From Silene noctiflora (taxonomy: Eukaryota > Streptophyta > Magnoliopsida > Caryophyllales > Caryophyllaceae): a stretch of 26,304 nucleotides of DNA. The stretch spans positions 105,608-131,911 of the forward strand of contig VHZZ01000858.1 in NCBI GenBank assembly GCA_009801015.1. Direction: 5' to 3'. Positions 1-10,702 of the stretch are shown here, in pieces. The notes beneath the pieces were generated by a model. It saw nothing but the letters and a program-made list of their open reading frames with translations. It was not told the origin of the DNA and did no database searches. Position 1 is the stretch's first letter; each line of letters begins with the position of its first letter. The position numbers and the translations under genes are program-made.

Positions 1-318
1 GAATTCTGATGAATCAATGGCGAAATAAAAGGACAGCTGACATTAGGTTGGAAAGAGATGAATGATAACCTGTTCTTTAGGTAACCAGTCAGTTAATGTA
101 ATTTGGGAAGGATGAAAGATGGTTAGGATTATAGTCAGTTAATACATAGTTTGGAGTAATATAGGAAGACCACGCATAGTAAGGATTATTCCCATTAATT
201 ATTCCTTTTTACTATCGTTATATTAATACATAAGCACAACCTTTCCTGATTTCATAGGTGGTCTCATTTTAAAAATAACTTGTTTCTTGTTGATCATCAT
301 ATTTTTTTTGCACCGCAG
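1..318. other. 5' flank, probable intron of the ankyrin/PGG gene
   Basis: No coding exon is recognised here. The stretch is AT-rich and ends in a pyrimidine-rich tract followed by CACCGCAG at 311-318, a good 3' splice site for the exon that follows. Genes of this family carry several ankyrin-repeat exons before the PGG region, so this stretch is most simply read as part of an upstream intron, with the 5' exons beyond the left edge. An alternative is that the gene is 5'-truncated and this is unrelated flank. Confidence 0.4.
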
Positions 319-1553
319 TCATGTATTTTAAGGACATGAATAAAAGAGATCTAACTGAACATCAAGCCCTGGAGCTAGTAAAAGAGCTATGCAAGAAGAT
401 ATCGGAGTTGGAAGATGCCAAAGTAATCTCCATGTTTAAGCAAGCTATCCACGACGCAGCAAAAATAGGCATTCCAGAGATCATTGAAGAGATTGTGGAG
501 GTTTTCCCGCCAGCAATTTGGTTCAAGGATGAAGACAACTATAACTTGTTCCAGTTGGCTATGCTAAATAGGCGCCATAATGTCTTCAATCTCATCCACC
601 AAATAACTGATTTCAAGTTCTTAATAACCAGATTTATTGACTCAGATGACAATAACATGCTACACTTGGTTGGGAGATTACCTCCTTCTGATAGACTTAG
701 TCTTGTTTCGGGTCCGGCTTTACTAGTTCAACGAGAGATGCAATGGTTTAAGGTCAGATTCTTCCTTATCTGAATGTCTCATTCATTTTTTTTACTTTTT
801 TACTTTACTAAAAGTCCAAAATAGCCCAACTCGATGACCTGTTTGCCTAGTCTATTTTACCGAGTTAGATCAATTTTGCCCCAAAACATAAGCCGTCTCA
901 TTTCACTAACCCAAGCATGTATGTATCAATTAATTTCATGTATCTAGCAAGTGTCGAAACACATCCATCCGGCGCAACGAATGGCAAAAAACAAAGAAGG
1001 CAAAACTCCACAAATGGTGTTCAGGGAGGCACACCAGCAACTAATGAAAGACGGAGCGAAATGGATGAAACACACGGCAAGTTCCTCAGCAGTTTTCGCT
1101 ACCCTTATTGCTACCGTAGCTTTTGCAGGAGGTATGCACGTTCCGGGAGGAAACAACAAAGACGGTCTCCCATTGTTATTACATCAAAGGGCCTTCACAA
1201 TATTTGCCGTTGCAGATGCAATATCACTTCTTTTCTCAGTTATTTCAATCCTGACCTTCTTATCCATCATTACTTCGCGATACTCAGAAGAGGACTTTCT
1301 CTCTATATTGCCTCGACGACTAATGATCGGCATAGGAGTACTCTTTTGTTCAATTACAATTATGATGCTGGCATTTCTTGTTGCATTGTACCTTCTATTT
1401 AGGCCTAGTAATGCTAGCAACAGGATTTCGTTAGTTTTATATGCGATTATGATAGTCATCTTACTTATGTCTCTGCCCATACTCTACCAAATTGTAAGGC
1501 CGATCAATGGATCCGGCATGTTTGGAAAGAAAAGGGTTCGTACACTTCACTAG
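319..1553 (+). CDS. Ankyrin-repeat/PGG-domain membrane protein, 3' exons only (5' partial)
   Basis: Two exons are visible. The first runs 319-752, entering from an acceptor AG at 317-318 and ending at AAG|GTCAG. The second runs 948-1553, after TATCTAG at 941-947. The junction is phase 0 (...QWFK|QVSKH...). From the ATG at 321, which is probably internal, 345 residues are encoded. The first exon holds the linker typical of ITN1/ACD6-like proteins, ending in the REMQWFK motif. The second holds the PGG domain: HPAQRMAKNKEGKTP, then the first membrane helix with VAFAGG, the HVPGGNN signature, AVADAISLLFS in helix 2, and SRYSEEDFLSILPRRL. In all there are four hydrophobic segments. Family members sit in the plasma or endomembrane and act in defence and stress signalling. 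The ankyrin repeats are not in this window, so the gene is either cut by the window edge or truncated. The short intron is 753-947. The reading frame has no breaks. Confidence 0.85.
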
Positions 1554-1746
1554 AACGCTTCACATACATGGCTCTGTGGCGTTACTTATTAGACTCGTGG
1601 GAGTATGAGTCCCCTTAATATCGTTTTTTAGTATTTTTTTTTTGGAAGAAATGAAACCTCTCTTACCCTTATGTCATTTGTTGTAGCCATCAGCACTCTG
1701 TCATTTTTTTATCTTTGTTTTTTACGCGAAGACATATGGTAATCTT
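1554..1746. other. 3' flank of the PGG gene
   Basis: This is the stretch after the stop codon at 1551-1553. It is T-rich, with runs of T at about 1623-1642, and likely contains the 3' untranslated region. No canonical AATAAA is seen close to the stop, so the polyadenylation site is not assigned. Confidence 0.3.
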
Positions 1747-1776
1747 GAGCCCACCTATGTCGACTTAGGTGGACTC
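1747..1776. repeat. Imperfect 30-bp palindrome centred on GTCGAC
   Basis: The two 15-bp arms are complementary except at two positions, and the centre is GTCGAC. The equivalent position of the second copy of this block (3104-3121) carries an 18-bp perfect palindrome with the same centre. It lies just upstream of the duplicated proteasome-like segment. Confidence 0.6.
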
Positions 1777-1778
1777 AG

Positions 1779-2140
1779 GATTACGATATGTTCTTTGCTT
1801 CGGTCAACCTCGACCAAAACTATTACACAGGCGTCAGATTAGACTATTACTCTATTAGAGGACTTTGACAAAGAAAATTAACAAATCGTGTAAAAGTCGC
1901 ATCTAAATAAAGAAAAATAAATGTATAAGATGAAGCATACATCATCATATATATTATTCCATATATATACAAGGAATACGACACAAACAAATTCCTTATT
2001 GACTACGAATCAAATGGCACTATGGCAATTATTGCTGGTGGCGGTATTCATGCTGACGGCTGTGTTATCGCCTTCGACGCAAAACCAGTTACCAGGTATT
2101 CTACAGAATTTTGCACTCCTCGAGTTTTCGATGAACTTTT
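1779..2140 (+). pseudogene. Copy A of a duplicated block with a proteasome beta-6 (PBF1)-like N-terminal fragment
   Basis: This block aligns by eye with 3122-3440: shared TCTTTGCTTC, CAAAACTA, CATCAGATTAGA-type strings, then ATGTATAAxATGAAxCATACATCA, and a long match through GGCACTATGGCAATTA to CCAGTTACCAGGTATTCTAC. In the frame of 2001 it reads NGTMAIIAG (2013-2039), then ADGCVIAFDA and a Tyr-Ser. From memory, plant PBF1 subunits start with a similar NGGTCVAIAG...DYCVIAADTR...TGYS, and GGTTACCAG/GTATTC could be the old first-exon donor. There is no upstream in-frame start of the normal subunit and no downstream proteasome exon. It is therefore at best a fragment. In another frame the same DNA gives a hydrophobic peptide from 2011 (MALWQLLLVAVFML), so a short secreted peptide is a weaker alternative. 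Confidence 0.4.
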
Positions 2141-3095
2141 GAAATTCGTGGGTTTGCTGAAATCGTTACTGCTTGCTTATAGACTTGGTCCTTGTATTTC
2201 TGATGAATCCGCTTTTATGTCGTGATATATTGCAGATCTATTCCCATGTTGTCTAATAATCTGCTTCTGCTAAACTTATTCAAGGATGACTCCTGCCAAA
2301 TGATCATAGTACAGACGGATTCGCAAATCGCAGAATAAAAAATCAAAAAAAAGAAAAAGATATTCCTACCTTAAGCATGCTGGAACATAATTCTGCAACG
2401 TGTATATGTATGCTACCTTAATAAAGCATCCTTTATTTACTTTCGTAGCGAGGCTGTTCACATCGTACTGAACTACTGACTACTGTTATGATATTCAGTC
2501 ATGATGTCCGATTATATGATTTTACAGTAAATTCTTCGATTATTGCAGCACATTCATGTGTATAATACGAAAGCTAGGAAGCTTGACTATATTTGCACTT
2601 AAATGGATTCTACAATTGGTTGTCAGATTATTTGGAGTATCCCCTACCGACAGCTGGGGCAATCTCTTTCGGATTTGTTACTATGATATTGTCAGATTAT
2701 TCTACAATTGGTTGTCAGATTATTCACGCCAGCCAACTTTGGTACTATGATATTGTCACATTAGTATGATAGAGTTCCCTTTGGGTCAAGCCCCCACAGA
2801 TTTGTTGTTGGACTCCTTCCCATGGGACCTTTCACTGATGAAGCGGGGAGTCTCTTATAAACAGGACAAAACACGTTTGTTCTTTCAATGTAAAACTTGG
2901 GTTGCTACCATACCAATCCTCCCTACAAATCAAGGAGAACACAATTGTCCTCGCCTCTAATGATAACCTATCTATCTTGCACCGCCGTTATATAAAGAAG
3001 ACTTTAGACACAAGACACCACCACAAATCACCAAGTTGCAAAGTCCGCCTTAGTCTATTACCTCGATACACATTGGGAAAATGGGGAGAAAGAAA
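2141..3095. repeat. Spacer with a short imperfect tandem repeat (2607-2764)
   Basis: No gene is recognised in this stretch. A 26-bp string beginning ATTCTACAATTGGTTGTCAG occurs at 2607-2632 and again at 2699-2724, 92 bp apart. TACTATGATATTGTCA occurs at about 2680-2695 and 2743-2758. These repeats are interleaved and suggest a local duplication. The open frames at 2556-2750 and 2766-2960 are short, match no family I know, and are not called as genes. Confidence 0.45.
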
Positions 3096-3103
3096 TGAGA
3101 GGA

Positions 3104-3121
3104 TCGTGAGTCGACTCACGA
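3104..3121. repeat. Perfect 18-bp palindrome centred on GTCGAC
   Basis: TCGTGAGTCGACTCACGA is its own reverse complement. It sits at the position in copy B that corresponds to the 30-bp imperfect palindrome (1747-1776) in copy A, although the flanking bases of the two palindromes differ. Confidence 0.7.
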
Positions 3122-3440
3122 CTATTATATCCTCTTTGCTTCTGTCAACCTTGCCCAAAACTAAATGACACAGCATCAGATTAGATGACATTGTCAAAGA
3201 ACGTTAACAAAGCGTGGAAAAGTCACATTAAAATACAGAAATATTATGTATAAAATGAAACATACATCACCATACACAACCCAAACAAATTCCTTATCAA
3301 CTAAGAATCAAATGGCACTATGGCAATTACCGCTGGTAGCATTCATGCTGACTGCTGTGTTATCGTCTTCAACGCAAATCCAGTTACCAGGTATTCTACA
3401 CTATTTCAGACTTCCGCTGTTTTCAATGAATGTTTTGTAC
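3122..3440 (+). pseudogene. Copy B of the duplicated block with the PBF1-like fragment
   Basis: This is the second diverged copy of 1779-2140, starting about 1325 bp further on. The frame giving NGTMAITAG, then ADCCVIVFNA and PVTRYS, is preserved, because the indel relative to copy A in this part is 3 bases. There are substitutions in nearly every conserved string, and no proteasome exons follow. The Cys doubling and the Asp-to-Asn change, compared with copy A, suggest drift. I infer a captured 5' gene fragment (leader plus start of the coding region) that was later duplicated locally. Confidence 0.4.
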
Positions 3441-3587
3441 TTTGCGTAAACATGCTGAAATCTGTACTGATTTCTTAAAGCCATATATGACGAATTCGCA
3501 AAATGTCTTGACATATTGCAGTTCCATTCCCAATAATGCAAAGATGTGCAAGAAATATATTTCTACTTTTTTAGCAACCAAATTTCA

Positions 3588-3672
3588 CTTTTTTATATGC
3601 AATTATGTCGCTCCTGTCCTTCATCGGCCCATCAGCTGATCCGGAATGTTTGGAAAGAAAAGGATTTGTATG
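3588..3672 (+). pseudogene. Relic of the 3' end of the ankyrin/PGG gene
   Basis: TTTTATATGC(A/G)ATTATG at about 3592 matches 1435-1451 of the intact gene. GATCCGG(A/C)ATGTTTGGAAAG followed by AAAAGG matches the last codons near 1510-1534. The bases between the two matches are shortened, which removes most of the last membrane helix. The fragment has no upstream PGG sequence. It shows that the local duplication also took in the end of the PGG gene. Confidence 0.6.
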
Positions 3673-5161
3673 CTCCATTAAAAGGGTCACTACTGTGCTA
3701 ACGATTTAATAACTATCTTTGTAGCTCCAGAATGTTTCAGTTTATGCTCCTACTAAAGCCATTAGCCATATGGATTATACGCGCCACACAAAGGATTTTG
3801 AGGGTTAACCACTTAATTTATAAACCAGTTTCATTTTTTGTAACCTTTTTAACGCTTGGTTTGCATACCTATTAATCTGAATTGCGAGAAGTCTGCATGA
3901 AGACATTCTTTATACTGAGATGTAAACAGCAGGATCGGAATTTTGAGGGTGGAAGTATAATGGATTTAAGAGCACATATAATACAAATGTTTTTTGTAAA
4001 ACGAAAAATAAGTGAGTTTCTCCAATAATGAACCGAACAAAAGATACCTTCAAAACATGGATTGCAAATAATTGTTACTGTATTTGTTTGTTTCGATTAT
4101 ATGGAGTTTAAAGACAAAATTTCAATAAAAAATTAACCAACCTAAAATGTCAATTACCAGTAAAGCTATGGGGTCTCGAGATTGCTCCAAGTTCTTAATA
4201 ACTATGCTGCCATTTGAAGGATTAAATAATTTAGCTTTATGTTTGTGATCTTATTTTAAAATTCTTGACTTCTGATGTAAAATTTCCGATAAATTTTTGG
4301 CCCAAAAACTACAATGTAACTTGCGGAATAAATCAAATATATATATAACAATTAACTCGGGAACAACAAAAAATTTGTGAATAAGTTTAATTATATTTGA
4401 ATCAGTAGTTTCAAAATTATAATCCATCGTCGTGTTAAGAGTTATTAGCTCCAAAGGAACCATTCATCATTAATCCACAACAATGCAAGCCACGAACCAT
4501 TGTTTGAGTACAAAATTAGGATCTCCGATGTTGTGATTATATCGGTATGTGGGTCTCGTCCAGTGTCATTTCAAAGCGTTATAAACTCAGCGAAGATATT
4601 TTTGGGTACGTCCTCTTGGCTAAACATAATCCATATAATTATGAGCACGAGAAGCCATAAACTAATTCACAATCTCTCCCGTCGAATTCTGAATACTTTT
4701 CCTCTTCTACCCATTCTTGTTCGACTTCTGGATTCCTTGGACCCGGAATGAGCCGAGCTATTGCATCGCTTTTGAATTAGTTTTACAATTCCATCTTCCA
4801 AATCTCAATTGTGGCATCATGGTACGAGTGTATGACCGACCGCCTTGTTAGTCGCCCACTTGTTTGCCGGATTGTCAGCAGCTCTACAGATGTAATATTC
4901 AAAGATTTCCTTTTTATTTTATTTACTTGAATAATTATTCCAAGTTTCTAATTTGTCAAATCTTCATAAAGTACTTTAGCGTGACAGCGAGATCATGACT
5001 TGGTAATCAGAAAACATAACATCACTATCCAAGTATGATTAAAAATATTGTATTGCTTGTTCTTGAAAAAATTTCCAACTGATATCGCGCTGTTAAGGAG
5101 TTTAAACTGAGTTTACAAATAGAAGGTGTGAACGACGGAGTAAAGCACTTCTCGAGCATAA
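3673..5161. promoter_or_regulatory. Intergenic region, probable NLR promoter and 5' leader at its right end
   Basis: No gene is seen in this stretch. The small open frames at 4251-4463 (minus) and 4500-4751 (plus) have no recognisable features. The last few hundred bases before 5162 should hold the NLR promoter and 5' leader, by position only. No single TATA box stands out enough to assign. Confidence 0.25.
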
Positions 5162-8100
5162 ATGGATGAATCAATAGTGTCCTTTGCAGCCAAACACATA
5201 AAATCCAAGATAAGCCAACAAGGTTCAAAGGCAACAGAGACGGTGAAATCTGTAGCCAATGACCTTATATCGGAGCTAAACAATGTGAATGAGCTGTATA
5301 TTGGCGCAGAAGGGGGTACGCACCTTAGCAAGATCCCCAAGGTTCGCAACTGGGCCGGAGAGATGAGAAGGATAGCGTATGAAGCTGAAGACGAGGTGGA
5401 TATGTTGGTGTCCGAGGCCACCACTTTCCGACTCCTTTTTCACCTGTATGCTCAACAAACCTCCAAGAATTTGCGGAAGCTAACGGAGCAGACGAAAGAG
5501 GTCAAACGGAAGCTGAATGAGCAATTTGAGCATGCTCGAGAGTCCAACACAAAGGTGATGTCACGTGCACGTGGCTTGCAGGCTCCTAAGGGACATCTCC
5601 CTGCCGATGGCGACTTTGTCATTGGTATTGAACATGAGATCGAGACAGTTGTTGACCAGTTAACTGGAAAATCTGAGTTCAATTCTCGCAAGTTGGCTAT
5701 TGTTGGCATGGGCGGCTCCGGCAAAACAACTCTTGCCAGAAGTATCTATAACCATGAGACCGTCAAGAAGCACTTCTACTTTCAGGCTTGGGTCTCGGTC
5801 TCTCGAGGCTTGGACCCATCTGCTGTGTTACTTGACATCCTCGAAGAGTTTCAACGCCAAAAGGGAAGGTTTCATACGCCCGAAAATGATTATCAAGGAC
5901 TCGAACGTGAGCCTGAGCTAGTCTCTCGGCTGAACAGTCTTTTGAATAGCAAGACTTGTCTACTAGTTTTGGATGATGTGTGGGACATGGAATCCCTTGA
6001 AAAATTCGCTCATCTTATTAAAAAAGATGATCGTGATAGCACATATACAATAGTCATCACAAGTAGGCAAAGCCCCCAAAGCAACGTCAAGTGGCACGTC
6101 CACAAACCGCAATACCTAAATGACGAAGATAGCTGGAAGCTCTTTAGTATGGTAGCCAGTAATTCCTCTAACGCGTTAAGCATTGAGTACCGCCCTTTGG
6201 CCATGGCAATGTTGAGAAAATGTCAGGGTCTACCTTTAGCAATAGTGGCATTAGGAAGCCTCCTGAAGACAAAGGACACTATGCCAGAATGGCAGAGGGT
6301 TTTATCCCAAATAGATGGCACAGAAGCCACATCAATGTACAGTCCAGTGAACGAAATCCTGGGATTAAGCTATGACGACCTGCCTCACCATCTGAAGCCA
6401 TGCTTTCTCTACTTGGGGCTCTTCCCGGAAGGTTCTGCGATTTCTGGAGGAGTATTGATAAGGTTGTGGATTGCTGAAGGATTTGTCTCGTCTCATGAAG
6501 GCGAAACACTTGAAGATGCTGGAAGAAGGTACCTGCAGGATCTGGTTAATTACACAATGGTTCAAGTAGTCAGTAAAACGTTCTTCGACAAAGTTAAAAC
6601 TATTCGAATTCATGATATCATGAGGGACTTCTGCATATTGAAAGCCAAAGCCCTGGACTTCCTTTCAGAATCTTCTTCTGATCATGAAGCCAATGGAAAG
6701 ACGTCTCGTCGAGCGGCTATCAACCTTGGGTATGACTTTCTTTATCGGACACTTTTTTTTTTTTTTGAATTTCGTTTTAGTTATGACAGGTACAAAGCAT
6801 CCCAACAAAAGCAATTAACCAACAATTTTGAAGTAACCCAAGCAACAACCAAAATAAGACAAAAAGTACCATACAAAAAATCTACCAAGAGGGTCTACAA
6901 AATAAACCAAAATTGTTTCCGGTGTACGGAGTTTTACCATCACCCATTAACAGTTGGTCTTAATTTCACATCGCTCGTTTTATATTTTGCTTTATGATTG
7001 GCTTTGAGTATGGTCTTAAGTAAGACGGTCTTAAACAAGAATTTGTGTTAATATATACATTGTGGTCCATACACATTTCTTCTTTATTGTGTAGGGTCTA
7101 CAAAATGTAAGAAAGAGGGTGGTACTAACTGCAGATAGCGCCATAGCATTGCCATAGCATTTTCTTTCAAAATATTGTCCCTGCGTGCAATATACATATT
7201 TATATATGAAATATATTCCCCTCATTTATTCATACTGATAATATAAATCATGGTCCAAAAATTCCTCATGTAACATAAATTTTTATTCATGCTATTAAAT
7301 GAGGCCAAATACAATAGCATATTCACAAAAAAGTTGTACAAAAAATCCTTCTAAGAATTTGTAAAATCTTTTATCATACATAGATTGGAGATTCATTATC
7401 TTAAAAATCATGATCTTGGTATTAGCTCATTATCCATTTTTTGGTTAATCTATTGTTAATTAATACAAATGCTAATTAATATTGCTAATTTAAGGTTTTG
7501 TTTTATTTTTCAAAATAAGTCAATGAAATATAGGAAAATGAAATATAGGAAACATTAAAGAAAAATTAAGAAAAGGGCAAAATAGCAAATGACGTGAGAG
7601 AAGGTTTACAAATTGAAGTATTATAATGTCAAACCAGAAAACGTACTCGACAAAGACAGCATAATATTTGAAAGGAGATATGAAATCATGCTACCAAGTG
7701 GTGCTTAATGCCATCGTCAAATGCTTGGTCGTTAGCTTGTGTGATGTAGATTTGTCAGTTGACAAAAACCTACCCATCACACTTTTTAAATGTCACGAAT
7801 CACGAGCGCACATAAAGAAAAAGGAAACCCTCAAGTATGGGTTAATCTCATTTGTACCCTACTTTTTAGGAAAGTTCACTTGTACCCTCCAACTCCCTAC
7901 TTACAAAGCAATTGTGACCAAATTATGTATGTGAAAAACCTTTCAGTTAACATCTCCAAATTAGTTTTAACATTTAAAACACCCTTAAAACCTTTACTTG
8001 TTCTCTTCCCCTTCCTAATATATTCATTACATCTCATAAATTTCCAAATTGATCAAGCATTTTTTTGCCTTATTCACCAGATTTGTTTTTTTTATATTAC

Positions 8101-10657
8101 CAATTACTTTACTCATGTTAAGGGCTTGCTTTAAGTTGTTATTTTTTATATTACCAATTTATACAATGCTCCATAGATAAAATCCCTTTCTTTTAACTCA
8201 ATTAAATCATCATCTCGGTCTTTATAACTTTAACGGTAATAGATGAAGAAAACATGAGTAAATAAATATGGCCGAATACGATTAAAGATGAAGTGGGGAA
8301 GAAAAAGAGCTTATTGACGAGCTACATGGCAATTAGACCCCCTAGCGTCTAAAGATGTAGCTTATTGACGAGCTACATCCGACCTTCTATCCTATAATTA
8401 GTGGCAGCTATTGAGACATTGGGTGGTGATTGTAATTAGACCATGTAGCTCGTCAATAAGCTCCACTATTAACGAAATATGAAATTTATCAATGTAGCTA
8501 TGGATACGTTAGCGGAAATAATAATTGATCACTTACTCCCGTATCAGCTATGCACCATCAATTACCGATTTACCGCCCTTCTGCATACTTTACAGATGGT
8601 GCCGTAACTTGACTTTACTAGCTCCTTTAACTCTCATCCTCCTTTGTTAGAGGTTTAGGAAATTCCAAGTGATAGGCACTTCAAAAGCTATAGCTCAAAG
8701 ACTATTAAAAGTCATTTCTATAGAACTCCTATGGAGTCTCCTACATACCTAACACGGGCCATTTACATTGGATCATATTATTGTGTTGACTCACTAATAT
8801 GTCCACCATTAGTTCTTCCACAAGACTCTTGTATCACGTCCCCGTTAGAGACAACCATAAAAGAAGGTGCACAAGTATACTCTATCAGTATAAGGATATT
8901 ATTGGATAATCTGTATTTGTATACGACCAAAGATAATCCCTCCGTCGAATGGGTCGATGCTTACAGATTTTGACAAGGTCAGTTTAGAAATTTTAGATCA
9001 TGTCGGCTACCAAATCAAATTGAGATCCTTGTACCACTAGAAAAAATGCAGAATAGATTTTTCTAACAAAACAATTTCTTGTCCACTTGATGACTTGCCT
9101 CGGCGTTTAAGTGCGTGCAATGCTTACGAGACAGTTCAGAATTCAGATGATGCTATCAAACTAGATGGGTAGAACTAAGGATGGTAAAGGGTTGTGCCGT
9201 GCTGTGCCGTCAGTTCTCTTACTAGGCCCCGGTCCCGATAGACTATTGTGCCATGCCTAATTTATTTAGCGCACCACGAACAGCGAAGCCGGCTTGGTGG
9301 CTCGTTGTACCTGGGCCGTGCCCTCGTATGCCTCATCTAGGGATATAGTTTTTTTTTTTTTTTTTCCAAAAGCAAGTCATAGATTCCGTTTTTATTTGGA
9401 TAAAAAGTTTGCACATGTAATATAAGTAAATAGTTTCATATTTTCTTAAATTAATTTTTTTAAATATTAAAACTAATTGGAGAGATAAATAACATTCTAC
9501 TAAAAAATAAATCACAAGAAGTCCACTGGGCCACGTCAACTCATATCTCTATTCAATTAGTAACCACCAATCCCCTCCTATTTCTACTTGCTTGACATTT
9601 TAGACAAAGTCCACATATACCCCTAAGTTTTCCAGTATTATAAATCATATATCCTCGTATTTTTGAAATTCTATGATTTACCTCTACAATATATACGTCA
9701 GTTTATATCACGAGCTTAGCTTATTGAATGTCGTTGTTAACTGGTTCTGGTTAGATCACTCACCGACTATTCCAATTATCCTTTAACCTAATCATTTACC
9801 TATTAGCTTGTCGAATGACCAATTAACCGAACCCACGTAATTCATGAAACCTCTATTATCATTTCTTGCTTAATAATAGTTTATACCATAACCTTGTCAA
9901 TAATCACGGTTAACTTGATTTGTTAGTTCATCAATTAAATCACCCAATGATCATTTTACTCATTTATCTATTAGTTTGCTGAATTACCCATTGAAGCATT
10001 GACCCGCCTAAGAGTCTATGAACCTGATTTAAGAGGTTTTAATGTAGTTCGTGCTTGCTAAAGGTGATTTATAATGGCTCTCATAGATAAGGGTGACATG
10101 ACATTAATGGGTGAGAATGAAAGTTGAAGAAGGGTTGTTGGAAGAGGGAGAAAGTTAATGGACGGTTGAAAGAGGTCACCTTGGAGAATAAGTATGAAGT
10201 TCATTAGTATAACCTAAAATATAAAAAAAAGTATAGATACAACTTAAAAAAAACCCAAAAATTTAGGTGTACTAAGCAGAAATTTCCTAGACTTTCCGAT
10301 GATAATTGCCTTTATTCCATAAAAACCCTTATGGTACTTTTTACTCTCTCTATCCCATTTATATGGTCTCATTTTCTTGTTTTACCCCAAATTAATTGTC
10401 CAACAACAATATTAGAGCCTTAATCCCAAAATGACTATTTTGGGATCGGCCGACATGAATCATCTTTTATAACTGTCCATGGATGATCGCACACCATGTG
10501 AAAATATTGGAAAAGAAGATGAAAAGCAAATGGGGAGTAGAACATAAAACAAAAGTCAAGTTAAATTTATAGGTTTAAAAATCAAAGTTTAGATTTCTTT
10601 TATAAAACTCGTAATTTAAATCTAAAATACAAATTAAAACAATGTTTGAAAATCGAG

Positions 10658-10702
<45 letters not shown>

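Noticed and set aside
951..953. GTG as a start codon for the PGG exon
   Set aside because: This is an internal codon of an exon that begins at 948 after a 3' splice site; plant nuclear genes start at ATG.
917..1402. 161-residue + strand frame overlapping the PGG exon
   Set aside because: It is a different frame of the real PGG exon (948-1553), whose product has clear family motifs; the shadow product is composition-driven.
6730..6997. Continuation of NLR exon 1 to a stop at 6997 as the true protein end
   Set aside because: The tail has no family resemblance, starts at a GTATGA donor and contains a T15 run. The LRR exon joins in frame, so this is read-through into the intron, though an intron-retention form is possible.
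8731..8973. 80-residue frame in the NLR intron as an extra exon
   Set aside because: There is no NLR or other family resemblance, and the two-exon join is already complete and in frame.
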